From: Nitrospirota bacterium
Lineage (GTDB): Bacteria; Nitrospirota; Thermodesulfovibrionia; Thermodesulfovibrionales; Magnetobacteriaceae
NCBI GenBank assembly: GCA_015233615.1
Contig: JADFXJ010000019.1
Location: forward strand, 1 to 43,918
DNA length: 43,918 bases
Reading direction: 5' to 3'
The position numbers and the translations under genes were made by a program. The first letter of the stretch is position 1; each line of letters begins with the position of its first letter. Below are positions 16,012-22,700 of this stretch, piece after piece. Under the pieces are notes generated by a model. That model searched no databases. It saw only the letters and a program-made list of their open reading frames with translations, and had not been told where the DNA came from.

Positions 16012-16910
16012 TAGTAGCAGGATTGGGTCAATGCAGCCTCGACCACATAGCATTCACGGAGGAATACCCCGGCGAGGACTCGAAGTGTGAGGTAACGCCT
16101 TGGGTTGTACAGGGGGGCGGCCCGGTAGCCACCGCCCTCGTGGCGCTTACTCGTTTCGGCTTTAAAGCGCGCTTCATAGGAATAGTTGCCGACGACGCTG
16201 CCGGGGATGAGATAGTGCGGGGCCTTAAGGATGAAAACGTGGACGTCTCCCGCATGGTGCGGCACAGGGGAGGGCTATCCCAGTTTGCGTGCATCATCGT
16301 AAGTAAGCGTAGCGGTTCCCGCACAATTTTCTGGAACAGGCCCACCGTCAGGGCTTTGAGTGCCGGTGACATACCCGGCGATTTCCTTGACGGCGTATCC
16401 ATGGTTCACCTGGACGGGCTAATGGAAGATGCCTCAATCGCCCTGGCGAGGATGGCTAAGAGTAAGGGTATTACCGTGATGCTCGACGCGGGCAGGGTGA
16501 GGGAAAAGACGATGGAACTGCTCCTTCTTTGCGATTACGTAGTAGCGGCGAAGGCGTTTAGCGACGGGTTTGGTAAAGACGCGGGCGACACGCTGGCAAG
16601 GCTCACCGGCCTTGGGGTTAAAGCGGCTACGGTAACCGGCGGAGTTCGCGGCAGCGTGACGCAGGTTGCCGGCAAGATTTACCACCAGCCTGCCTACGAA
16701 GTTGAGACTGTAGACACGACGGGAGCCGGGGACGTATTCCACGGCGCGTTTATATACGGTATACTCAGTGGGCTGCCTATGGAGTATACGCTGCGTTTTT
16801 CCGCCGCGTGTGCCGCCATGAAGTGCCGCAAGCCGGGCGGCAGGACTGCCATACCTACGGTTGAGGAGGCCTTCGATTTTCTGACAACGGCAAGGCCTAT
16901 TGTCCTATAA
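16008..16910 (+). CDS. PfkB-family carbohydrate kinase
   Basis: A 300-residue ribokinase-like sugar kinase. The N-terminal GLGQCSLDHIAFTEEYP and QGGGPVATALVALTRFG correspond to PfkB signature 1 (sugar-binding GG region). The C-terminal VDTTGAGDVFHGAFIYG is signature 2, with the catalytic Asp in GAGD. The GTG start overlaps the lpxL stop by four bases, so the two are co-translated. Substrate is not identifiable; ribokinase, adenosine kinase and ketohexokinase all share these motifs. Coupling to lipid A acylation might point to an envelope sugar, but that is a guess. Confidence 0.88.
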   Translation: MIVAGLGQCSLDHIAFTEEYPGEDSKCEVTPWVVQGGGPVATALVALTRFGFKARFIGIVADDAAGDEIVRGLKDENVDVSRMVRHRGGLSQFACIIVSKRSGSRTIFWNRPTVRALSAGDIPGDFLDGVSMVHLDGLMEDASIALARMAKSKGITVMLDAGRVREKTMELLLLCDYVVAAKAFSDGFGKDAGDTLARLTGLGVKAATVTGGVRGSVTQVAGKIYHQPAYEVETVDTTGAGDVFHGAFIYGILSGLPMEYTLRFSAACAAMKCRKPGGRTAIPTVEEAFDFLTTARPIVL

Positions 16911-16911
16911 C

Positions 16912-16949
16912 ATTTCCCGGCGAGTGGCAACGGCTATAAACCGGGAAAT
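16912..16949 (+). terminator. Candidate terminator hairpin after the PfkB gene
   Basis: A perfect 9-bp stem (ATTTCCCGG / CCGGGAAAT) with a 20-nt loop begins just after the stop. The following bases are only moderately T-rich, so it is a weak terminator or a processing hairpin. Confidence 0.5.
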
Positions 16950-16992
16950 CTAATTCCACTTTTATATCGGAATTTGGGGGTGGAAATGACCA

Positions 16993-17021
16993 TTGTGTTT
17001 TTCTACTGGATGTAATATAGT
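16993..17021 (+). promoter_or_regulatory. Sigma70-type promoter giving an apparently leaderless mRNA
   Basis: TTGTGT at 16993-16998, a 17-bp spacer and TATAGT at 17016-17021. The ATG at 17028 lies 6 bases after the -10 box, where transcription would be expected to begin, so no ribosome site fits. Confidence 0.5.
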
Positions 17022-17027
17022 ATAACT

Positions 17028-17390
17028 ATGGAGGTTATCGAGAATATTTGTACTCACAGAGAGAATCCTGGCAAACAGGCGAGCGCAGACTTTGTGACTA
17101 TCGTTAAAGAAATAGACCTTGAAGCCGGGAAAGATGCCATCGCCATAGCGGAGGAGCGTTTCGGACGCAAGCCTGCCCAGAAAATCGGATTGCAACAGGT
17201 TGATATAGAAAGCGTTCTCGAACATATTACTCAGGAATTTGACAAACTCAACGAGCATATCACGCTGGAATATGGATTGTCGCGTGCAGCGATCGAAAAA
17301 TCCATTAAAAAGAATATCAAGTGGATGTTCTTCTTCTGGATAAGCCAGTTAGCTGCTATAGCAGGTATCTTTAAATTACTCATAAAGTAA
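17028..17390 (+). CDS. Small coiled-coil protein with C-terminal membrane anchor (DUF1640/CCDC90-like)
   Basis: A 120-residue protein with no enzymatic motif. The middle is helical and charged (residues about 25-90). The C-terminus KNIKWMFFFWISQLAAIAGIFKLLIK is a single TM anchor preceded by lysines. Bacterial DUF1640/CCDC90-like proteins have the same layout, with a similar W-M-F-x-F-W-I-x-Q segment, and often occur in accessory regions; their function is unknown. It stands alone between the PfkB gene and a minus-strand membrane gene and has a putative leaderless promoter. Confidence 0.65.
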   Translation: MEVIENICTHRENPGKQASADFVTIVKEIDLEAGKDAIAIAEERFGRKPAQKIGLQQVDIESVLEHITQEFDKLNEHITLEYGLSRAAIEKSIKKNIKWMFFFWISQLAAIAGIFKLLIK

Positions 17391-17589
17391 CCGATTTAAT
17401 CGCCATATTCATTGCCGCCGATTACATATTCACTGTGCCTGAGTTCCCTGTCACTGCTTTATTACCGCTACAGGGAAATTGACATATCCCTCCGGAGTGT
17501 ACGTAATCGGGTGTTGGGCACCATCTGTAAGTAGCGGCACTGTTTTAGATACATAGGTGTCCAGCTAATGAGTTGATTCCAGTATTTTA

Positions 17590-18647
17590 CTAGCGTTCCC
17601 TGGCGTCTTTCAGATCTAAAAATATTGGGTGATTTTTCGATTTTATGTCGTATGGCATTATTTCGGGTAAAAAACTTTTTGTTATGTTAGCGGTAACAGA
17701 TACATTGACGGGAAGTTTATCAATATGTTTTGGAACTTCGATGACCATTAGAACATGCCTTGTACCATCAAATACTACCCCATTACCACTTGATGGTGTA
17801 TAAACCCAATAAAACCCTTTTTCTCCCAACCCGTACGTTTTAATAACGGGAGTAAGCTTTTCAAACGTTATCTTACGGCCGTAATCACCAGCTTTAAGCT
17901 CAATTCCTTTGAATTTAGCAGTTGGAGCTAGTGTATATGACTTTGTAACTTCACTTTCCTGAGTAACATTATAAGGGAGAAGATCGAATGCAGTCGCGTC
18001 AACATTATCCTGGTCAAATTCTATTTTAAATTGTTTATATTGCTTTTTCTCTGGAAGCGGGTGTAATGTGAAAGGAAAATGTATGTAATAAAGTTCATTT
18101 TTCGTTCTATCAACTATTGTCTCTTCCTTGTTGGGAGTAATATATTGTAATTGGTGTTTTCCTATAGATACCTCTCCCTCTAATCTCTGTTTAGGTGGGG
18201 CGAGGTCGAAGAAGCTGCTGTTGCGTGCGGGGGCCCTCCTGGTGAAGCGGGGGGCCCTGTAGAAGCGGTAGAAAACGTAGCTGACAAAAAAATGACGAGT
18301 AAAAGAAGGCCGCCACTGTAGACGTGGACTACATGGCGGCTACTAAAGCTGGGTGAAGGGGTTGATTCAGGTAAGCTTTTGGGTGCGAGCCTGTATGTTT
18401 GTAAAAGGAAGAGACTTAATGACGATGAAATAATGACGGATAAAATAGCGAATAAAATGATGCGGACATTGTGCTTGACATGACGGGGAGGACCTTCTAC
18501 GGGTGAGGATGCTTTTGGTCTCCCACTCCCAATGCTAAAGCATACAGAATACTCGGGTGGTGGTTCCTCTTCGCTAAAAAGACCAAGTTTCACTTCATAT
18601 TCGACAAGAGGTTTATCTTCAAGGACTAAGTTTATTGGTATGCCCAT
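17590..18647 (-). pseudogene. Two-TM membrane protein of unknown function, interrupted by a -1 frameshift at a T7 run
   Basis: An upstream frame (155 codons from the ATG at 18647, GGGGAG ribosome site) has a soluble start, a TM segment at residues 61-82 and the beginning of a second TM (GGLLLLVIF near 112-120). The frame then becomes low-complexity and stops at 18180. A second frame is open from about 18340 to the TGA at 17590 and reads as ordinary protein (EGEVSIGKHQLQYITPNKEE, DGTRHVLMVIEVPKHIDKLP). Joining them by one base at the seven-T run (plus-strand A7, 18286-18292) gives a perfect TM segment (GGLLLLVIFFVSYVFYRFYR) followed by positive residues. The repaired product is about 352 residues. 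Sequencing error, recent mutation and programmed slippage are all possible. No family recognised. Confidence 0.6.
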
Positions 18648-18718
18648 GGCTTCTCCCCAAATGATACAATGGCTATAAGGCTAACAACAATCGTTGCAAA
18701 AGTGCGCGTCCTCTCCAT
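18632..18718 (-). CDS. 28-residue hydrophobic leader ORF coupled to the frameshifted membrane gene
   Basis: An ATG at 18718 is preceded by an excellent ribosome site (AAGGAGGTACAA). The product starts MERTRTFATIVVSLIAIVSFGE, which looks like a signal peptide or single-TM peptide, and ends after 28 residues. It overlaps the first codons of the downstream gene (ATG at 18647) in another frame by 16 bases. It could be a translational-coupling leader or the true signal peptide of the downstream protein separated by a further frameshift. Confidence 0.45.
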   Translation of the reverse strand: MERTRTFATIVVSLIAIVSFGEKPWAYQ

Positions 18719-18861
18719 TTGTACCTCCTTGCCGTAATTACTCTTTCCCGGCCACATTTTTTTGCGTTAAGTAAAGGCGTAAGTATTATATCACGTCGTA
18801 GGTTACGGATTGGATACTTTTGGGAAAAAAAGTGAAAAATCACTAAGTTTGTTTAATTAAC

Positions 18862-18870
18862 TGTTATAAT
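18862..18870 (+). promoter_or_regulatory. Extended -10 promoter of the MntA/HepT pair
   Basis: TGTTATAAT is an extended -10 (TGnTATAAT) with no convincing -35. The ATG of the nucleotidyltransferase is 6 bases downstream, so the mRNA is probably leaderless. Confidence 0.5.
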
Positions 18871-18876
18871 TAGATC

Positions 18877-19224
18877 ATGGGAAAAACGGAAGCCGTTGAA
18901 ACGCTGAAGAAACACGTGCTCGAGTTCTTTGCGGGCGATGACGTGAAGATAGTGCTTTTCGGCTCATTTGCAAGAAGTGCCAATACGCGGGCTTCGGACA
19001 TCGATATAGGGATATTGCCCGGAATCGGGTTTGATAAGATAAAATTGACGCTTCTGAGAGAACGTATCGAGAATTTGAATATTCCCCATAAGGTTGACCT
19101 CGTTGACCTGTCACGGGTTTCCGGGGAATTCAGAAGTGAAGCGTTAAAGGATTCGCTTCTTTGGAAGGATGGAATCGGAAAGCCTGGAGAGCTTGGAAAG
19201 GTTGGAAATATTGGAAAGATTTGA
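18877..19224 (+). CDS. mntA: Minimal nucleotidyltransferase (MntA-like antitoxin)
   Basis: A 115-residue MNT protein. The signature VLFGSFARSANTRASDIDIGIL (around residue 28) carries GS-x10-D-x-D, the metal and nucleotide site. In characterised MntA/HepT pairs this enzyme AMPylates a tyrosine of the HEPN toxin and neutralises it. Its last 56 bases overlap the second gene in another frame, and that overlap is built from a degenerate GGAAAG repeat, so the C-terminus reads as Gly/Lys repeats (GKPGELGKVGNIGKI). Confidence 0.82.
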   Translation: MGKTEAVETLKKHVLEFFAGDDVKIVLFGSFARSANTRASDIDIGILPGIGFDKIKLTLLRERIENLNIPHKVDLVDLSRVSGEFRSEALKDSLLWKDGIGKPGELGKVGNIGKI

Positions 19225-19597
19225 AATAAGGCTCGGCGAAACGTCAAGAGCGCTTGAAACCTTTCGTCAAATAATCGACGAGCCTTACTCGACCATAGTA
19301 AGAGATGCCGCCATTCAGCGGTTTGAGTATACTTTTGAGGCTTTGTGGAAGCTTCTGAAGGAATACCTCAAGGTTCACGATGGATTAATCTGCAATTCGC
19401 CAAAGACCTGTTTCAGGGAAGCCTTCTCGACGGGCATTCTCTCCGAGGATGAAGCCGTGGCTTTCCTTGAGATGACGGACATGAGAAACCTAACCTCCCA
19501 TACGTATAAAGAAGATGTCTCGCAGATGATCTATGAAAAACTGGCCGATTATTACTCGCTGATGGCAAAGTTGATGATGAAGATGAAGTTTGAATGA
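19169..19597 (+). CDS. HEPN-domain partner (HI0074/NTase_sub_bind, HepT-like)
   Basis: A 142-residue all-helical protein of the nucleotidyltransferase substrate-binding family. Near the C-terminus RNLTSHTYKED contains R-x4-H-x-Y, the HEPN RNase motif plus the tyrosine that MntA modifies. AIQRFEYTFEALWKLLKEYL is typical of this family. The N-terminus (MESESLESLERLEILERFEI) is encoded by the short repeat shared with the mntA end; a start further in is possible. It likely acts as an RNase toxin held in check by the upstream enzyme. Confidence 0.82.
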   Translation: MESESLESLERLEILERFEIRLGETSRALETFRQIIDEPYSTIVRDAAIQRFEYTFEALWKLLKEYLKVHDGLICNSPKTCFREAFSTGILSEDEAVAFLEMTDMRNLTSHTYKEDVSQMIYEKLADYYSLMAKLMMKMKFE

Positions 19598-19670
19598 ATA
19601 TGAATGAATGCGAATGAAAATTAATGATTACGAATGAACCTGATTTAATTCGAATGAAAGGGGGAAAACA

Positions 19671-19892
19671 ATGAGACTTCGTTACTGTGAACAGACCGAT
19701 GCGATGTATATTCGCTTTAAGGATACGGAAATAGCGAACACGGATGAAATATCGGATGATATTATCATAGGTTATGGCAATGATGGTAAAGTGGTAGGAA
19801 TCGAGATCTTATCGATGTCACAGAAAGTGGATAATCCGGAGATTATTATTCAGTCTTTCGGCAAGGTAACGGTGGAAGCATCCAACTTATGA
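19671..19892 (+). CDS. DUF2283 family protein
   Basis: A 73-residue protein beginning MRLRYCEQTDAMYIRF and containing GKVVGIEILSMSQ, the standard pattern of DUF2283 (Y-D-x-x-x-D-x-L-Y-I plus D-x-x-G-x-I-x-G-I-E). Members are often found beside toxin-antitoxin genes, sometimes next to a DUF4258 partner, which is not seen here. AAGGGGGAAAAC is the ribosome site. The spacer from hepT (19598-19670) is a degenerate GAATGAA repeat. Confidence 0.85.
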   Translation: MRLRYCEQTDAMYIRFKDTEIANTDEISDDIIIGYGNDGKVVGIEILSMSQKVDNPEIIIQSFGKVTVEASNL

Positions 19893-19970
19893 ACAGGGCA
19901 AGGGCGAATTCCGGGGCTTGCCCGGCAGTGGTAAAATGATAGCGAGACTGCGTGTTTATGGGGTAATGCC

Positions 19971-20120
19971 GAGTTGCATTCAGAAGAGTAACAAGGCGGC
20001 AAGGAGAAAGCGACGCAGGCGTACCCCCCCTACCCCCCGTGAGGGGGGTAACTCGTTACGTACGTCGAGGAGCTTTCGACGATGGAAGCGGAGTTAATCG
20101 AATGAATGCAATTTGGTATA
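19971..20120 (+). mobile_element. MITE-like repeat, copy 1 (carries an extra C/G hairpin)
   Basis: About 150 bp matching 41809-41933 in reverse orientation over most of its length: shared blocks include AGAGTAACAAGGCGGCAAG, AAGCGACGCAGGCGTAC, GTTACGTACGTCGAG, AGCTTTCGACGAT and AGTTAATCGAATGAATGCAA. This copy has an extra segment with a perfect hairpin at 20031-20050 (TACCCCCC GTGA GGGGGGTA). The left terminal repeat is degraded. No transposase. Confidence 0.85.
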
Positions 20121-20134
20121 ATGCAGAAATATTT

Positions 20135-20164
20135 TTGGCCTGCACGCATGCAATATGCTATAAT
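20135..20164 (+). promoter_or_regulatory. Promoter for the zinc-finger ORF, leaderless arrangement
   Basis: TTGGCC at 20135-20140, an 18-bp spacer and a consensus TATAAT at 20159-20164. The ATG at 20170 is 5 bases after the -10 box. Confidence 0.5.
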
Positions 20165-20169
20165 TATCT

Positions 20170-20346
20170 ATGGATGATCATAAGGGAGAGGCCGGTGAAG
20201 TGGGTTGTGCTTGTAATGCAGGTTTTCAGGGGAACCTTGCCGAAAAGATAGACCCGTTCAGTCTGAGCGATTGTCCTCAATGCGGACTGAAGTTTGACAA
20301 TCCGGCTGAGCTGTTTTACCACTTACTCGTTTTTCATAGCGGTTGA
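20170..20346 (+). CDS. 58-residue C2H2-type zinc-finger microprotein
   Basis: A short ORF starting ATGGATGATCATAAGGGAG and ending TGA at 20346. The product has an N-terminal GCACNAGF (C-x-C) and a C-terminal CPQCGLKFDNPAELFYHLLV followed by FH, i.e. C-x2-C-x12-H-x4-H, a classic C2H2 zinc-finger spacing that is uncommon in bacteria. The conserved Phe (KF) and hydrophobic L/F residues of such fingers are also in place. It is preceded by a consensus -10 box 5 bases from the ATG. Function unknown; nucleic-acid or protein binding is inferred from the fold. It could also be a rubredoxin/Ros-like fragment. Confidence 0.6.
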   Translation: MDDHKGEAGEVGCACNAGFQGNLAEKIDPFSLSDCPQCGLKFDNPAELFYHLLVFHSG

Positions 20347-20474
20347 GGGTGCGATTGAGTTGTCGTTGGCAACTTTAATCGATAGAAAGGCCTCTTTTAT
20401 CTGAACGGTCCGGGAGATTAAGCCGTGGTGGCTTATTATTAACTGCACGTCGGTATATATTAAAGGAGAAGGTT

Positions 20475-20936
20475 ATGGAAAGAAGGGATTTTTTGAAAGG
20501 TGCGGCTGCTGCGGCCGTCGTTTTTAATGCCGGTAATGCGTTGGCGCATGAGTACGGCAAGGAAGCTAAGCCTGCAGCGGAGCAGGATAAAATCAATAAG
20601 GTGGTTGACAAGGAAAACCCTACCGCACTCGAACAAAAACACGTTCCATCTATACAGGCTCCTTCCAAGGTGAAGGCCGACCAGTGGGTCGATATTGAAG
20701 TAAAAGTAGGTTTCAAGGCCGAGCATCCGTCTACTGCCGACCACTGGATAACCACCATAAAGCTTCTTGCAGACGGCAAGGAAGTAGCTCGCATTGAAAA
20801 TGCCATGGGCGGTTTGACTAGCTCAAGCGCCTTGTTTACCATAAAGTTGTCCAAATCCGTAACCCTCGAGGCCGTCGAACATTGCAATTTGCACGGTACG
20901 TGGATGAGCGAACCGGAGAAAATAGAAGTCGCTTAA
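20475..20936 (+). CDS. Tat-exported superoxide reductase (neelaredoxin/class II desulfoferrodoxin)
   Basis: Reduces superoxide to hydrogen peroxide, a defence typical of anaerobes and microaerophiles. The 153-residue protein begins MERRDFLKGAAAAAVVFNAG, a twin-arginine signal. The mature domain holds all iron ligands of the Fe(His)4(Cys) centre: H56 (KHVPSI), H84 and H90 (HPSTADHW), C137 and H140 (HCNLHGTW), and the nearby E53. No N-terminal desulforedoxin Fe-Cys4 domain, so class II. Export is notable because most superoxide reductases are cytoplasmic. AAAGGAGAAGG is the ribosome site. Monocistronic by context; a large hairpin lies 280 bp downstream. Confidence 0.88.
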   Translation: MERRDFLKGAAAAAVVFNAGNALAHEYGKEAKPAAEQDKINKVVDKENPTALEQKHVPSIQAPSKVKADQWVDIEVKVGFKAEHPSTADHWITTIKLLADGKEVARIENAMGGLTSSSALFTIKLSKSVTLEAVEHCNLHGTWMSEPEKIEVA

Positions 20937-21024
20937 TCGGCACTGAACTAAATCGATACCGGTGTTTTTTTCATTCACCGGAAATCGATCGCCGGGCAAA
21001 CATTCCAAACTCAGGTATAAAAAT

Positions 21025-21122
21025 GTCATTGCGAGCGTAGCGAAGCAATCTCGTCTTTCTCTTGAGATTGCCGCGCCCCGCCAATACGGCTGACGGCTCT
21101 TGCAGACTTGCTCGCAATGACG
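21025..21122. repeat. Dispersed palindromic repeat (GTCATTGCGAGC family)
   Basis: Begins GTCATTGCGAGCGTAGCGAA and ends GCTCGCAATGAC as an inverted pair, with an inner pair GCAATCTC / GAGATTGC. This is a recognisable repeat type widespread in bacterial genomes, of unknown function. Part of the 633-bp gene-free stretch between superoxide reductase and cbiM. Confidence 0.8.
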
Positions 21123-21217
21123 GTAATATACTGTCTCCTGTTTATCTATCGGAGTCTGGGAACATCGGCGACCTTGCTATTTGTTATATGGTTGTGATAA
21201 AGTAATATACTCGAATC

Positions 21218-21278
21218 AAGCCACGAAGGCTTTTTGGAGGGACTGTAGTCCTTAAAAAGCTTTGGTGGCTTTTTATTT
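21218..21278 (+). terminator. Long hairpin followed by T-rich tract
   Basis: The arms AAGCCACGAAGGCTTTTT and AAAAAGCTTTGGTGGCTT pair with one mismatch and a bulge, and GGAC-TGTA-GTCC forms the tip. TTTTATTT follows the second arm, so it can act as a terminator before the cobalt/nickel operon. It may also belong to a dispersed hairpin family. Confidence 0.65.
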
Positions 21279-21368
21279 GCTAAAAGGGCCAATTCTCTTG
21301 ACTATCTACACCAACTAAGCCCGAAAACGGCTATTTGGCTCTTGCAGACATTACACCAAGGGGCTATC

Positions 21369-21538
21369 ATAAGAGTAATATGATCGGAGATTGGCACTGC
21401 TTGGAGGGGCGTTGCGGGGGGCCACCAGTGGTTCCTTAGCTCCCCAGCAGAGAGGGTAGTAGCAGGACGCGTTCTTTGTGGCCGGCGCGTAGGGAGAGAC
21501 TTCTCCCTCCTAATCTCTTATACTTTAATTACTCTTAT
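21369..21538 (+). ncRNA. Structured RNA-like element, copy A, upstream of cbiM
   Basis: An 11-bp perfect closing stem (ATAAGAGTAAT / ATTACTCTTAT) encloses a second stem (GAGATT / AATCTC) and a G-rich core. The core shares GGGGCGTTG, GGGGG, GGGTAG, AGGACGCG, CTTTG, GGCCGG and CCCTCCTAA with 38044-38167. The last hairpin is GGGAGA-GAC-TTCTCCC here and GGGGAA-GGC-TTTCCCC there, a compensatory change. It ends 31 bp before the cbiM TTG, so it could act as a metal-responsive leader (a NiCo-like riboswitch should be tested). The second copy has no metal gene nearby, so it may instead be a mobile structured repeat. Confidence 0.6.
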
Positions 21539-21569
21539 GGCTGCTACCTGGTATTACATGGAGGTTTAA

Positions 21570-22268
21570 TTGCATATACCCGACGGTTACCTGAGTCCTC
21601 AAACGTACGTACCGCTCTACGGAGCGTCTTTTGTATTTTGGTCAGTTGCAATTAAAAAAATGAAGAGGGAGCTTTCCGCTAAACACGTTCCCTATCTGGC
21701 AATGTCGGCGGCTTTTTCGTTTGTCATCATGATGTTTAATATCCCTATTCCCGGCGGAACCACGGGCCATGCAGTGGGTGCCGGCATTATTGCCATACTT
21801 TTGGGTCCATGGACAGCGGTGATAGCCGTGTCCGTTGCGCTGATAATCCAGGCGATAGTCTTTGGCGACGGCGGGATAACCGCTATAGGCGCGAACTGTT
21901 TCAATATGGCCGTGGTAATACCGTTTGTATCCTATTGGGTGTTTAAACTTCTGAGAGGTAATCCGGGAGCTAATCCGATTGGCGGCACAAGGCTATACGT
22001 CGCGGCATTTCTTTCCGGTTATGTCGGGCTTTCCGCCGGTGCATTAATTACGGGGGTCGAATTTGGGATCCAACCGCTGATTGCCGTCGGGCCGGGCGGA
22101 AGACCTCTTTACGCGCCTTACCCATTGTCGGTGGCAGTTCCTGCAATGGCTTTGGAGCATATGCTTCTATTTAGCGTCGTTGAGGGTGTTGTCACGGTTT
22201 TATTATTGAAATATCTTATAAAACACGAGTCCGGCCTGGTCTATGCGCTAACGGTGAAGGAGGCTTAA
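21570..22268 (+). CDS. cbiM: Cobalt/nickel ECF transporter substrate-binding membrane subunit CbiM/NikM
   Basis: The 232-residue S component of an energy-coupling-factor importer for Co2+ or Ni2+. The N-terminus MHIPDGYLSPQTY is diagnostic; the amino group and His2 bind metal. GGTTGHAVGAG holds the conserved internal His. About six to seven TM segments follow. The start is TTG at 21570, required because the conserved Met-His must be at the very N-terminus; GGAGG lies upstream. First gene of a four-gene transporter operon. Whether Co or Ni is carried cannot be told from motifs visible here. Confidence 0.92.
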   Translation: MHIPDGYLSPQTYVPLYGASFVFWSVAIKKMKRELSAKHVPYLAMSAAFSFVIMMFNIPIPGGTTGHAVGAGIIAILLGPWTAVIAVSVALIIQAIVFGDGGITAIGANCFNMAVVIPFVSYWVFKLLRGNPGANPIGGTRLYVAAFLSGYVGLSAGALITGVEFGIQPLIAVGPGGRPLYAPYPLSVAVPAMALEHMLLFSVVEGVVTVLLLKYLIKHESGLVYALTVKEA

Positions 22269-22700
22269 ATGATAATATTCCGGCAAAGGGGTAGGGGGGT
22301 GGCAGTTGACGGCTCTGATTCCCGACAAGCCGCAATGACGACAAAGGCAAGGGCAGATTCCGGACAAGCCGCAATGACAGGTAAACTCTGGACGGGCTTG
22401 TTAATTCTGGCGCTTCTTACTCCGCTTGGGGTTATTCTCCCGAAAGCATTCAATGCGGGGGATGCGTGGGGTGAGTGGGGAATTGACAAACTTGAAAAGC
22501 TCGTCGGATATGCTCCCGAAGGATTGAAGAAATTGTCGGATCTGTGGAAAGCCCCGATCCCCGATTATAACTTTGGCGGCGAAAAGGCTTCTATGGCTGT
22601 TCAAGTGATATCGTACGTCGCATCAGGACTTATAGGCATTCTGGTAATCAGTCTTGTGATGTATGTAATTTCAAGGTTCATAGCGAAGAATGGAAAATAA
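22269..22700 (+). CDS. CbiN-like (PDGLE domain) auxiliary subunit with a repeat-derived N-terminus
   Basis: A 143-residue small membrane subunit. The body has a TM (WTGLLILALLTPLGVILPKAF), a periplasmic stretch with GEWGIDKLEKLVGYAPEGLKKL and KAPIPDYNF, and a C-terminal TM, matching the PDGLE/CbiN-like domain found in CbiMNQO and NikMNQO importers. The first 37 or so residues are not part of the family: they are encoded by two copies of a palindromic repeat (22317-22379), translated as DSRQAAMTTKA and DSGQAAMTGK. The original start may be an internal Met just before GKLWTG. ATG follows the cbiM stop directly; 11-bp overlap with cbiQ. Confidence 0.82.
   Translation: MIIFRQRGRGVAVDGSDSRQAAMTTKARADSGQAAMTGKLWTGLLILALLTPLGVILPKAFNAGDAWGEWGIDKLEKLVGYAPEGLKKLSDLWKAPIPDYNFGGEKASMAVQVISYVASGLIGILVISLVMYVISRFIAKNGK
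22317..22379 (+). repeat. Two palindromic repeat units within the cbiN-like gene
   Basis: Units 22317-22340 and 22356-22379 both read GATTCC(C/G)GACAAGCCGCAATGAC. Their ends resemble the repeats at 8794 and 9575 in the Omp85 gene. They create the N-terminal extension of the CbiN-like subunit. Confidence 0.8.

Noticed and set aside
17400-17589. Possible fragment of a minus-strand gene (LDTYVSKTVPLLTDGAQ, then HPITYTPEGYVNFPVAV)
   Set aside because: About 38 codons between stops read like protein, but there is no start codon, no family match and no continuation, so I could not support even a pseudogene.
20039-20251. 70-codon plus-strand frame
   Set aside because: It runs through the MITE copy and overlaps the zinc-finger ORF in another frame; its composition has no protein-like features.
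21369-21538. Cobalamin riboswitch upstream of cbiM
   Set aside because: The B12-box and the conserved blocks typical of that riboswitch are not visible, so only a generic structured element is reported.
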